Shown here piece after piece: positions 36,031-47,713 of a stretch of DNA of 64,000 nt. A program made the translations under genes and the position numbers. The stretch spans positions 62,001 through 126,000 of the forward strand of contig JASANH010001153.1 of the NCBI GenBank assembly GCA_030248295.1, in the 5' to 3' direction. Within the stretch, counting starts at the first letter, position 1. The number at the start of each line of letters is the position of its first letter. Source of the DNA: Mesodorylaimus sp. YZB2_4 (taxonomy: Eukaryota; Nematoda; Enoplea; Dorylaimida; Dorylaimidae). The notes under the pieces were generated by a model. It made no database searches, had not been told where the DNA came from, and saw only the letters and a list, made by a program, of their open reading frames with translations.

Positions 36031-36702
36031 AACCAGTACTTCTTACTTTACTTCGTTAGCATCAGCGCCAGAAGCTTAACCTGACGAAAAATAATAGTTA
36101 CATTTTATCGTCCTCGCCCTTAGAGTTCGACTTTTACTCAGAATTCATTACGGGCTGGAAATTAGTTTGTCTTTTACACTTTTCGCCGACATTTAACTGA
36201 CTTATGCGATACTCGCCGTTAGTTCTTTCATCCTAGCTTTCCGACTTTACGTTAGCAACTTCCAACACGGGGAAGCTCCCATGTTGATGCCACCATCTCC
36301 ATCTTACCTTTGAGCTTTCCTCACTTGGCTGATTCCCTCTTCTTTTTCTGACCCTCTTAGCACCCCATTAGTCCCGTGGCTCCAGGATGAGGTTCGCTAG
36401 CGCCCGGAGCCCCTCGTTTCGATCTCCCCATTCATGGATAGCATCACGACATCCAATTATGCAGGGGCCGCTCTAGCCCACCCTTCCAGGGGCTCGATGT
36501 CAATAAGATATTACATGGTGAGCATATCTGACAGGATTGGCTATCGTTTGCCGCCCTTCCCTTTCGAGTTTAGGCTCATCATTGGGACGAGTCCTTGCGC
36601 TACAAGGTGTAGACAGGAGAAATGACTGAGCAGCAAATTATTCTCTCCGCTCTCCCTTTCGAAGCGAACCCTAATGCCAAAATCATCTTGATCCCCATCT
36701 AC

Positions 36703-37780
36703 CCTTCACGCTCGCCAAGGAATATTTGAGCGAATTTCAGCCAAGTACGGGCCATGAAGAAGGCTGAAACTCTGAAAGTAAGTACGGGTCCTGCTAACCT
36801 AACTTAGGCCAATGCAGTTCGCCCACGCAGCATTGAGCAGGCGCGCCTCTCGTTTCGCTCAGCTTACTTCCCATCGCTACAGTAATATCGGGCTTGTTTT
36901 TTAGGTCGCATGGGACTCGTCGCCTTCTCTTTTACTTCGTCCATATCCTACCGTAGATTTGGGTGGGGCAGTCGGGTTTGTGGCGCAGTGTACAATATAT
37001 AGAACAGAAGCTGCGACAGACCAGCTGCACCCAATCACGAAATTTGATAGATTTTTAAACGCGTCCGCGTAAACGAAACGCATATTTATCATGTACCTAC
37101 CATTTTCAGAATACCATTCGTCACACTCTGTCACGCTACAAAGTGTTCCGTAAAGTTCAACGCGGTCGTCAGAAGAAACCAAACTGGTGGACAGTGGACC
37201 AAGAAGCCCTTCACGCCACCAGCAATGAGGAGGGGCAAGTCGAATGGCGCGCTCATTCCCCCGTCTCGATCGGCCATCCGAGCCACCCGATACAACCGAA
37301 AAACTCTCCGTATTGCGTGGTGCCCACTTGCTTGCCCACTAGTCGGCCATTGGTTTTATTGGGTAACAGCTCGTTGGGGCATGCGTCGAGTTTCAAACCG
37401 GTTTCTGCGTTTCAAGAGCCAACCAAGTTTGGCCAAGTTTGCGGGTAAGAGCAGAGTCTACACGCAAGTTTCACACAACACCTGCTAATTTCAGCACCAG
37501 TTGCTTTGGCCAGCCGAATTCGACTCCGGCTCGTGTTGCTGGCATCAACGCGGTTGGTGCAGGTCGTCCATACGAGCAATCTTTTGCCGAGTTGCGCGCT
37601 CGTAGTGGCCACTACGTTATTTCAGTGGACGTAAGAGAAATCTGAATGGAATCAGGGAACAAATGGCATTTTCCTCGGCTTCTTTTTTAGGATTTCGCAG
37701 CGGCTGCTGCGTTGAACGCGACCACGTCGGCCATGTTGCCCATTCAGCCAGCGATCGCCTTTGATAAAAATACTGTGTGA
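36703..37780 (+). CDS. Divergent forkhead transcription factor, 3' part, 5' end not found
   Basis: Exons about 36703-36777, 37110-37444, 37495-37630 and 37691-37780 end in a stop at 37778-37780. The first gives IFERISAKYGP and MKKAETLK; the second opens NTIRHTLSRYKVFRKVQRG then PNWWTVD. This is the forkhead recognition helix and strand (N.IRH.LS...F.KV......WW or YW). The phases after 37110 are consistent. Between KYGP and MKKAE the frame shifts by one base, so either an indel or a break exists. The remaining about 150 residues are Pro/Ser/Ala-rich with no domain, as in forkhead activation regions. The first forkhead helix (RPPYSYxxLI in most families) was not located. The WW and RVQ-like strand recall FoxO more than FoxP or FoxN, but this is weak. 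Confidence 0.55.
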
Positions 37781-39781
37781 TCGTGGTGATGAGCTCTCAA
37801 TTTACGAGGAGCATATTTTAAGTTACTGGTCTATTCAGCCATCAGTAACCTCAGCTAAAAGTAAAAGAAGGTTTTTGTATTCATCCTTGCACTGTTTTCT
37901 TAAATTTCTTGGCTGTATGAGTTTTGTACCATCTCCTACAGTATTTCTGAGTTTCCGAACGACACGTAAAGTATGCCGGGTAATGCATCTTTTTTGTCAC
38001 CCTGCGCGAGCAGGTTGCCGCATTCATACATGGGTATATGAATTATTAGGCGTGGTTCATTATGTCACAGTAGTTTATTGTCGTATTGCCGTTTCCGCAG
38101 CTGTAAACATGTAAAATTTTGTGTTGTAAGTCTTGGTTTTTAGTTTTGATTGAAAAAATTTTTCGCGGTTTATTTCATTCATCTAATTTGAAAGGTGTCA
38201 ATCAATCCTGATAGTTAATGGTCAGCAGTCGTCAGAACCGTACAATCACGTACACTGAACTTGCGGCTAGCTTTTATCTACAGTATGTCACTATGGCGAA
38301 GGGCTCCTTGGGACAACTTTCGCTAGATATATCCGATTTTATCCGATATCCGATCTCGATCTCCCTCACAAACGCCCATGCACTTTAATCCTCCTCCGCG
38401 TGAACCTCACCGGATTTACGGAGGAGGGTTGTTGTTGTTGCCTAAAACCAGTTTTGGAAGGAGTGCCCTGCAGACCCTGGCGCAGGTATTTTACAGGCAG
38501 CTACTTACCGTAGCCGTTAGTTAGATAGCGCACCGCACAAAAAACTGAAAAAACTTCTAGAAACTCGAAAACTCAGTTGGACCGCCAGCTGAGTTTACGA
38601 GTTTCTAAAAGTTCCGAGTTTCGAGCTTTAGGAAATCAGGAGCAACGACGTGGACGCCTCTAGCAATCCTGTTCGAATGCGCACTTTACCCAGTCGAGGC
38701 GGTGTAACTAGAGCCAACAGAGACCTTTTAGCCCGCAACTGTTTCGACCAATGGTAAAGCGTTCTGCTCTACCAGCAGTATCATAGAATAAGAAAATATA
38801 TAAGCCTATTGTACATTCCGATACCCTTTCATATGCATGAGAACTTTGAGCTGTCCTCAGTCACGCCCTAAAACTCAATGGTTCTCATAGCTACACTATT
38901 ATTTTGTAGAGCCATTACTTGCGACTTTGTAGCTTTCTATAACTATTTCGTTTCGCAAAACAGTCTGCCTGTGAGTTATTGCACGCTGAGAAAGCACGCC
39001 TGACAGAAACAAGGTTTTTGTTAGAGCTGGGCAACCAAGGAAATACCAAACTAATAAGCCTAAGCGTAGGATGAGAAAAGGGATACTACACGTCAATAAC
39101 AAGAGAGTCGGATAATGCGATACCCACTAGAAATATATAACCCTTTTCACCTACTTACTTAGTCACTGTCCGTATGCAAATGTTAGGTATCATCAGTACA
39201 GAGCAAGCTTCGACCCACCCCGGAAAGATTTCCCTGTAAATAATTTAGTATGCACGGCACTTTTTTGGCATCTAAAAGGCGTTGGCATCGGCGAAGTATG
39301 TACACAATTGATAAACAAAGCATTCCTACTTCCTTGAAACGCACTCTTAGGCGAAGGAGTCCAGGCCTCAGAAAAACGAAAATATATCAACTGAGAGCTT
39401 TTCAGATAGCCGAGGTTAAAGTCAAGTGCTCGTGTATGCATGTACATGTATACAAGCATATGCTGTATACCTGCGCGACAGGCCTAGCGACCGCGCTCAC
39501 AATTCCGTTGCGGTCACAAACAATTGCTGCCGCCGCCTTTGACGCGTGCTCCCAGCAGGGTACAGATTCGAAATATGCGCCGCGCATAGAATCGTGATCT
39601 GTATGCGTCCGCTCTTACAGTCTCTCTTCGTCTGGTGTGAGTTTCTGTGCTTGCTTTCGATTCGCACTCTATCCCAGCTAATGAGGATAGATGAGTATGG
39701 TCGAAATGCAGGTTTTTTGCTTTTTTCCAGTAAGTGGCTTATTTTCATAAATATCTACAGGCCGAAGCCTTTCAAACTTAT
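37781..39781. other. Intergenic, no gene recognised
   Basis: Short frames only. A hairpin lies at about 38556-38612 (gaaactcgaaaactcag pairing with ctgagtttacgagtttc with one mismatch). Confidence 0.45.
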
Positions 39782-41089
39782 TCATAATTTATAATATACT
39801 CTGCTCCGAAATGTGATATTTTTTGTACCTTCGTTGCAATCTCTTTTGATCATATTTACCGACGTTGCATTGGCACATTTTCCGCTTTCATCACTTGTTC
39901 CTTCCATCAAAAATATGAAATACCCTGTGGCCAATATTGAGGAGATTGCGGCCAACGTCTCCTTGGCCACTTCGATCCAACCGCGAGCAGAAATATAAAT
40001 ATGACTGTTGTACATTTTTGTAAACAATATAGAAGTCTGTAATAATAATTTTTCAGTAATCGTTCCATCTGGTCCATCGATTTTTTTCAATTCAGAGTAA
40101 TAATGAATATAAAATACGTCTGCTATCTGACTTGAAGTCGTATTGACCATACATGCCGAAAAGAGTATGATTACAGAAATGAAGCTAAGAAGGCCAGAGG
40201 ACAGTCTAAGTCTTCAGTAAACCCTCGTCTGGCATATGAGCCGCAAAATATAGTTGTAAAAACAAATCAGGGACCGCCAATGTGATCATGACAAATGCGT
40301 AAAGACCATACACTTCGTTCACAGTGCCTGTCAGGTGACTCAATTGGGAATAAGTATCGGCCACTAACTGCAGAGTTTCCTGACTAAATCTAGATACTTT
40401 TGAATCATTCAGAGCTTGGATTTTCAACCCGAAACCTTTCCAAGCGTAACTCAAAGAAGTGCTCGTGACGCGCTACGTGCACGTAGAACATGTAGTACAC
40501 GAGTGACAAGGACATTGTACCATATATGGTGCCAGGCAATAGAATAAACATTTGCCGAAGATGGACAAAAAGGTAATTGTGAATTGATCGATTCCAGAAT
40601 TAGACCAAAAAATTCCAAAAATATTTCTCCCACTTCTGACATGATTACAATTACAATAAAAAGTAGAACTGGTGCAAACCATCGCCATTTGGTGCGTCCA
40701 AAATCGGCTTCACATACCAGATCATCGGCTCCACATTCGAGCCAGTTCTTTTGCAACTTTTTCAAAAAACCACATTTAGTAGAGTAAATGAGAAAAAGAG
40801 TGCTGAACAGTGTTTGCACGGAGTAAATGATGGAGAGGACAATGGAAGCCTTGGCCAAGTCGAACCTAGGGGACCAATCAATGGCGATCAGCAAGCGAAC
40901 GAGGCTGTATCCGACAAAACACACTGCAAGTAAAGTGTACAGGGAATACACCACCTTGCACACCTGACCACACGTCGAAGGCACGTGGCCGAATCCGAAA
41001 ACAGTGGCCAGATTTTGGGTGTGTTTGAGAGTAGTATTCAATGAAAAAGGGGTCTTATTGGCTTTGTCAGTGCGTTTTAGCGAAGCCAT
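39782..41089 (-). pseudogene. Gustatory-receptor-like 7TM protein with broken frame
   Basis: Starts at 41089 (MASLKRTDK). Seven hydrophobic segments appear in order: VVYSLYTLLAVCFVGYSLVR, VLSIIYSVQTLFSTLFLIY, WFAPVLLFIVIVIM, FILLPGTIYGTMSLSLVYY, YAFVMITLAVPDLFLQLYF, LLSFISVIILFSACMV and AISSILATGYFIFLMEG. The last resembles the TYxxxxxQF end of insect-type Gr proteins. Reading all seven needs three +1 frame changes, near 40570, 40445 and 40208. A GT-AG pair (gtttat at about 40533, ending cacgtag at about 40457) would bypass the first two but would delete TM4. Either this is a decayed gene or the assembly has indels. As a functional protein it would be a ligand-gated, inverted-topology chemoreceptor. 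Confidence 0.6.
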
Positions 41090-41749
41090 CAGGATTTAGG
41101 CGAAAATTGAGCGCTATTGGAGTCGAATTTTCAAGACACAGTGGAAACTGGCATTAAGCTAAAAAGGTGCCGCCGCTTTTCGGAATGGAGCACAAAGCGA
41201 CAGGTTAAGATGCCAGCCGCTCTCAAGTCTGTTAGGCTGCTTTGCTGGTGTACCACTGACTTAACGCTACTTGAAACAACTCGATGGTGTAAAACCTGTT
41301 TTGGCTGTAGAAGATGCATAGTCGGGGCCCATTGGCAAGTCGTTACCAAGCTGATTATGAGCCCAGATAAAGACACTAGCTTTAGCAATAAAAAGTTTCA
41401 GAAGTCTTTCGTCTGACGCAGACTCGTTTAGCGTCTCTGTTGTTGATCTCATTCTTCAGATGGGCCAGCTAAACGCAAAAACTTGCTATATTCTCAGTTT
41501 TCCGTCTATGCTTAAGCTATGAGATGCTAAGGTTTTACTGCTTTAAGCTTTGCATCTGATTATAAATGACTGACTGATAAGTCAAGGAGGAAGGAACACG
41601 AAAAGAAAAATAAGGGGAAACAGGAATAAAGGTGCCAGATGGGGCGTAAGAACATGAGTTATTCAATTTCGAATGAAAGTATGCGCCAGACTGGTTTGAA
41701 ATCCTAGAGATCCCTTACATGCCTTCCTGGATTTATATTCTTCACATTA

Positions 41750-42550
41750 ACACATTATTGATTTTGACATTGACTTTTACTGAGGGCAAAAATTTTTGCC
41801 ATTGACACTTTGGGGAGATTATAACGCCCGTCGGACACGCCGACCGAAGAAAATAGCGAATCGGGCTCTGCTCGAGAAATACATAATGTGAGGCGGCATT
41901 AAGTAGTTCGGCATTGAACTGAAAAGATTTTGCTGAATAACTTTGGCGTAAGAAAGTCGTACCTAATGGACTATTTATCTGCTGTAATCAGATCAACGAT
42001 CAAGTTGACTGATGTTGGTTCGACTCTTTGAAAATTTGACGGCGGCAAATCCAAAAGTGTGTCAGACCGTCAATGCAGTTTTTGTGTTTTTTTTTTTTTA
42101 TATTATGTTTTTTTTCCCTTTCTTTTTTTTTTTTTTCCTTTTTTACCTTTATTTTTATTTTTGTGGCCACACTTGACTAACGTTATATTGTTACGATCCC
42201 AAGATCTTGTTACCACTGACTTCCCTAAGATCTTGAGGTCGTAAAAATATGTTCAATATATCGACATCAAATGCAGCAATAACCAGAAGGGTCTGATTAT
42301 TGCTGCAATTGACGTCTATATCAAAGTCAACACGTGTCAGAATCGTCAAACTTAAAATCAACGTCAACGTCAATATCAAAATTCTGTCGAAATCGCATGT
42401 TTTTAAAATCTCGCCAAAGTCAATGTCAATGTCAAAACAATTTTTGGTTCCAGTAGAAGTCAATGTCAAAGTCAAATATCTGTCAAAGTCAAAAATCAAA
42501 ATTTGGTCGAAGTCAAGGTCAAAATTCTAGCGAGAAGTCAACAAATTTTT
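41750..42550. repeat. GTCAAA-word element with poly-T core
   Basis: The left side has attgattttgacattgac (about 41758); the right side (42300-42540) is a dense run of gtcaaagtcaatgtcaa words, with the complement on the left. In the middle is a T-rich stretch (42085-42165). It matches the architecture of the other short-word elements here, but no target duplication was identified. Confidence 0.5.
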
Positions 42551-43470
42551 GACATTTTGTGCATGCAGGTCTATTCGAATCCGCGAGTTCCAGACCAAGA
42601 GTTTAGTTGGGTTTCTCCTGCCAAACTCTCAGTATCTCATTTCAAATAGCTCTTTCCAATGTCGGGCATGTCTTTCCAAAGCATGCTGAACCCAACGATG
42701 TTACAGCTCTGTTTTAGTTCCACCAAATCTTATTGAAAAAATACATTTTGACTTTTTTCTTGTCCCAATGAAATCATTCCAATAAGTACCACAGACAGAT
42801 GCTACATAGGAAACGGGCTAACATCAGATATAAGATCCTACATAAAGTATGATGAGTCAGCTTATTCGGACTGGTTGTTTGACAAAACTTGTCTGGTGCC
42901 TCTGCAGGTCAGACCGGTCTATCAAAGTCAACTATCAAATTTTTAACCTTGGTAAGAACTGGTCTATCAGAGCAAATACAAACACAAAGAAAAACAGGTC
43001 CAAATCATTGGTGCAGGTGCAGTGACACAATGCAAAACGGGCCTGGCCCGCGATCCAGAACATATTACCTGTGCATGCCTGATTAAACATGACGAACTTG
43101 ACCTATCCTAACGGTGAAGATTCGTTGCTGATTATGACCTGGCAGCGCTTGTCACAGAAAGTGATTCTCAACGGAAAAATTGCGCGTAGAACTCGACTTC
43201 CAATAACCTTATCACAATACCTTGCTCTTTTCCTGCTAGAATCCCGCAAGTTCTTCAGATTCTTCAGACCCAAGCTCCTGCATAAACGATTTTCTAGTAT
43301 ATTGCTTGTAGAACTGTCAAAGATACGTGTCCTGGATCCTGTAATACCAACTCGACCAAGCGGAACCGAATAGACTTAGAATCCACCAAGTCCAGTTCTT
43401 TTCATAGTAAATTCAAACATTCATGTACATATGAAACAGTCGGGTCCTCGTGTGTACACACTGAACCAAC

Positions 43471-43874
43471 TGCGTTGTGGTGTGAGGTTCGAATCAAGCC
43501 ACGCAGCCCAGGTACTGGAATAGTTTATTGTACAAGTCCACTACGCCGGACCTAGGGACTCACGCAGGATCAGGAGAGCCAGCTACAAACGTCGGGTCGT
43601 CGAGGAATACTGATCGAGAGTGACTGATCCCCCCAGGCAAGGAGCAGGGCCTTTATATAGGCGATGCCCGGGTCCAAGGACTAGTCATATCAATCCCTCG
43701 CATGTTAGGAAAACCAGTCAGCTCGGCCTCTTGGCCTCGCTCGGTCCTGACCAGGGAGGGAGACAAATAGTCTGTGCCTCCCGTGCACACTAGATGTCTA
43801 ACAAATAGTCTGTGCCTCGTGCACACTAGATGTCCTATGCAAATAGGACAACCACTGAAGGCACCTATTACACA
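43471..43874 (-). mobile_element. LTR-like segment with promoter and poly(A) signal
   Basis: On the minus strand, from 43874: TGTGTAATAGG, two copies of a repeat containing gcacagactatttgt, a TATA box ctatataaag (complement of 43651-43660), an initiator TCAGTC about 33 bp downstream (complement of 43622-43627), AATAAA (complement of 43524-43529) and an end ACAACGCA. This is the order expected of U3-R-U5. No matching second LTR or target duplication was found. Upstream (43880-44165) is a 5' frame I cannot assign. Confidence 0.5.
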
Positions 43875-44802
43875 TATTTGGAGCTGCCAGTTGAACCTCT
43901 CCTGTCCCCTAAAGTACGGCTGAAAGAAACCTGATCGCAGCTTGCTTAATGCGGTTTTGAAGGTCTCCTCGTTTTCCTGGTCGTGCACTCTTTCAGCACT
44001 ACCGTGGTACTTGTCCTCGCAAATGCAAGCCTCGAGATTTCCATCAAAATTCCAGCTTTCATCACTTCCTTCAGAATTTGTGGCAGGCGCGAAGTAGTAC
44101 TTCCTTTTTATACTGCAGAAATTATTGCTTCGAGCACAACTTAGTACATGAGCCAGCACCTGCAACAGACCTTCTACTATTATCCTTATACGTTGACAGA
44201 GGAACAGCTGCTTCCGTATGGAATGATCTTTCGTCTGACGTAGCTTATCGTCACTAACTCGTTTTAAACATGCCGTGTCTGCACTAAAGTTCGGTGACTT
44301 GCGAGTTTTATCTGTATTGGTAAGTGTTTGGGTCTCTTACCTCTAGAGTGCGCAATCGCGTTTAGGTACGAGTAAACTATGTGTATGAGTATGAGTATGA
44401 GGAAAGTAGGAAAGACTTTTTCTGAAGTCATGTTTTATGGGTTGTTTTCTTTCGTCAATAAATAATATGTATGTATGTTGTATTAGGCCGCTGTTGCTCT
44501 ACTTTACGATTTTGCTCGGTTATTATTCTAGAGAAACGAGCGAAGCCTGGAGGACGATGCGCGCTTGAGTACTCGCAATCCCAATCCATTCAATGGAGTC
44601 AATCACAGAAAGACGTCCCGAAAACAAATGGCGCCTGAGGGATTGTTGAATACCCTAACAACAAGAACCGGTCAAACTGTTCAAACGCCATTAGTCGAAT
44701 CGAGCGCGCCAAGTCGCAAAAATCGAATTTATGTCATAGAGTTAAAAAACCGTTTCAGATTTTGCGAAATTGGTTTTTCCAACTCTGTGAAACAAATGAA
44801 TC

Positions 44803-47713
44803 ATGAGTTCAGATACGCCGTACCGAGTCTGCAAAAGGTTTCAGAATATGGTTCAAGGAGAAAAGTTTATGGAGCTGTTGCATTTGCCATATTTCTCAAT
44901 GGGTATGTATAACGTTACTAGCCAGGACTAGGCAAATGATAGAAGTCGATTTTGATTTCCATTTTGATTTTTTAAAGAATTTCTCAGTGAACGTTCCAAA
45001 AATGTAGCCAAGGCCATCGAGAAGGAGTTGTTTCACCTGCAAGAACACAAGGCTGACATAGCAAGGCGTGAATCTGAGTTGGTGTATATTCTGGAAGATA
45101 TGTGGCTCGAAGAACAAGTACGGCATAAAATTTTTACGGGAGGTGTTTTGGAAGAGAAGAAAGTATCAAAAAGAAGTTACCTCAATCTTCTTCTTCACCA
45201 TTTTAGGGAAGCAAGATCAAAGCCGAATTGCATGTATTGATGAGCAGATCAGAAAAGGAGAGCACTAAAGAAGATGTGGAGAAGGAGGAGGAACTAACGA
45301 GAATGCTCCTCGATTTAGTGGAGCAACGGGACAGGATGCTGCTCGATCTGGGTGAGTGACGGCTTTATCTCTTGCCTTGTCTTTATAAATATCAGGGTTC
45401 ACGAAAAGAATCTATTTCAACCAAATAGATTCTATCACGTTCACGAAAACGATGTTCACGAGCACAATATCTATTTCTACCACCACCTGGGAGCTGTTAT
45501 TTGGAGCACCTGGGCTACAGTACCTCGCGCGCAGTGCTTTGACCAACCTTTCTTTCCCAGCAGGCTGTACAGCGATAGTTACTGTGGTCTTTGGTGTTTT
45601 ATGGGAAAGGCTAAAAAGGCATAAAATCTAAGAAATAGTCAATGACCAATAAGGCAGGAAATCGATATGTCATAAATACACAAATAATCCCCTGGAAAAT
45701 TTTCAAGAGCTACCCTCCAAATGGCGGATGTGGCTTGGGGGAGAATGCGAACGACCGAAGTCAGTGGTGCAAAAACGCCTGGCTAGAGCAGGGCAACTCT
45801 TTCGAATATACCTGCTGCTGAAACATCAACTGGAGAGGTTGACGTCTCGAGCCAGGGGAGATCGATAATTCTCTCCCACTCGACATGGACCACGCAAGTG
45901 ACGAGGGTACACAAATGGGTGGTGTGTATAGTTCCCACGATCGAATGGGTAAGCCCGCAGTACTACCACCCGAATCTCGTCTGGATGAACGATTCGTCGC
46001 CCTATCCAGAATCTGTACCCGCTTGAATGCGCAGCCTCGCATGCACAACAGTCAGATGTATGAAGCATACAAATATGTCTGAGATCTATCTACAAGTCTT
46101 ATCTAAAAGTCGTGCGTCGAGTTTATTTAAATCCGTATCTAAAGGATTTTCGGAAAGTTGGCCCAAGTCCTCTTCGCTCTTCTTTCATGCTGTCCGCCAA
46201 GATCACCGCTCGTTCTGGTCCATGAAAGCCATTCTTCGATGGCCACGCTGTTCTTGATTCTGAAAGTCAACGATCCTATGTTTCCTCAGAATTCGCTCGG
46301 CGAATTGGTGCTCCTGTTATTCGAACGAAGCAAATTCGCATCTCTTCTTTAGCATCATGAACTCCTTCAGTTCCCGCTTGGTAGCTTTCTCTATTCGCAC
46401 TCGCGACGGCTTCAATCTCAGCATCACGGCTTATGTCATTCCCAAGATAACCGATCCGGTTCGCGGTTCGCCCGATGGCATCCCAGCCCACCCGTCATCG
46501 TCCGAATAAGTTGGAGTGCAGTCTAGGATGCCCTCGCGTGTAGGTGGTCGAAAGTGGAGACACGCAAGGGCTGTGTTTGCTGGTCCCCGCACAGCCCTGC
46601 TTATAAGGTTTGACTGCTGGCCGGCTAGAGGCAAAAAGGGTTTTGGCCCACAAAAGGCCCACACCGGCCTCGTGGCCTAATGGGTTAGGCGTCTGCCTCT
46701 CACGCCAGGTGCGCAGTTCCGGGGAGTGTTTGACTCGCGGGCCCGTAAATCATTTCGTGTAAAATGTGTCCCTTCACCCTCGAGTGCGCATAAGCGTTTG
46801 GTGATGTGGTAAAACATGAACATGAACATGAACCGTAGATTGAACCCTGGATGAGTGCAGCCATTCGCTCCCAAGCAACACGTAGAGACGAATGCTGAAC
46901 CGCTGCGCCACCGCCGCACCCTCTCATACGCCCGCCTTTCGGAGAGGTGCAGATCTATGATCTTGCACATTTCTGTCCAACAAGGGATAATGTGAAGAAA
47001 GAGCAATGTGATGTAGCGCTTACAATGCAAGCAGAAAATGAAAAATCATGTTACTGCTTCCATTGCAAGATTTTCTGCGCATTCGGTTTCATTAAACAGA
47101 AGTGTGCATATACTGTACTGTACACTCTAAACAGCCAGACCTCTGACCTCCAAGCCGCTACCTCTACAGTCAAGCCAGCCAGGCCAGAAAGGTGTTTAAG
47201 GAGGGCACAACAGAGCGAATTTTTCTCTTAACGCAAATTGTCTGTCCACTCCCCCCAACCATGACCTTGACCCGCCCCACTTGATTGAGATACAGATCTC
47301 CTTATGGGTCTACCTACAGGATGTATGGATCACTGTCCACAGTGAGTACTATCCTAGATGTGGAACGCCTACGCGAACGAGAAGAGACGAGTGAACTGCG
47401 TCAAGAGTACACTCAACAACGGCACAAGCATTGGGCCAAATGCGACGCCAACAACAACTCTGATCGTGAGTCACAGGGGCCGTCTGGATGTGTTTACCAC
47501 TCTTTGAAGGGTCTTTTGAATAACGAACAAACCAACGATCGATTCAAACTCGACCATGATTCTGATCCCAGTTTACAGGAAAGACCTGTGTGGCAAATGC
47601 CGAAGCTGAATTCTCTATTTTCACAAACCTCGTTGGAAAGAAAGTTCACTCGCTTACCTCAGTTTAAAGCTTTGTTTGGAGGTAGTTCGAAGGACAGATG
47701 CCGTGTTTCATAA
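44803..47713 (+). CDS. bMERB-domain protein (MICAL/MICAL-like/EHBP1 type)
   Basis: Exons 44803-44902, 44978-45117, 45207-45351 and 47358-47713 join in phase to 246 residues. They hold a bMERB coiled-coil domain: VAKAIEKELFHLQEHKADIA, RRESELVYILEDMWLEEQ, KIKAELHVLMSRSEKES, EEELTRMLLDLVEQRDRM and DVERLREREE. Those match the family strings KN.LVRRE.EL, LEE, EE.LL..LV..RD.LV and RLREREE. bMERB domains bind Rab8-family GTPases on recycling membranes. The about 105-residue tail is polar, with no domain seen. No CH, LIM or C2 domain was found upstream, so this may be a stand-alone bMERB protein or the 3' end of a larger gene. A possible upstream exon (about 44535-44740, joined by a 67-bp intron) would extend it. 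The 2-kb last intron is full of repeats. AATAAA lies at about 47857. Confidence 0.75.
45735..45911 (+). mobile_element. Diverged MITE copy in bMERB intron
   Basis: Shares gaccgaagtc, ctgctgaaacatcaac, gaggttgacgtc, ccaggggag and cgataattctctcccactcg with the copy at 18102. The 5' end is eroded; the 3' end reads gagggtacac. Confidence 0.55.
46120..46650 (+). pseudogene. BEL/Pao-type retrotransposon protease remnant
   Basis: The translated string GHAVLDSESQRSYVSSEFA followed by RRIGAPVIRTKQIRISS matches the Pao-type aspartic protease (DUF1758) pattern LLDSGSQRSFI...LAKRLGL. The catalytic D-S/T-G reads D-S-E, and stops and frame changes interrupt the flanks. Part of the downstream sequence (46497-46650) recurs at 50921-51055 and 52012-52040, so it is a dispersed repeat. 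Confidence 0.55.
46667..46835 (+). repeat. tRNA-derived SINE, family 1 variant, in bMERB intron
   Basis: A box gtggcctaatgggtt, then gcgtctgcctctcacgcc and a degraded B box (gtttgactcgcgg). The body tgtcccttcaccctcgagtg and cgtttggtgatgtgg is followed by a (aacatg)n tail. Confidence 0.65.

Noticed and set aside
43485..43495. Pol III B box ggttcgaatc in the LTR-like segment
   Set aside because: No A box at the right distance; probably coincidence inside the U5-like part.
47285..47357. Start codon upstream of the last bMERB exon
   Set aside because: The ttctatcctag-type acceptor at 47357 joins in phase to the previous exon, so the upstream part of that frame is intron.
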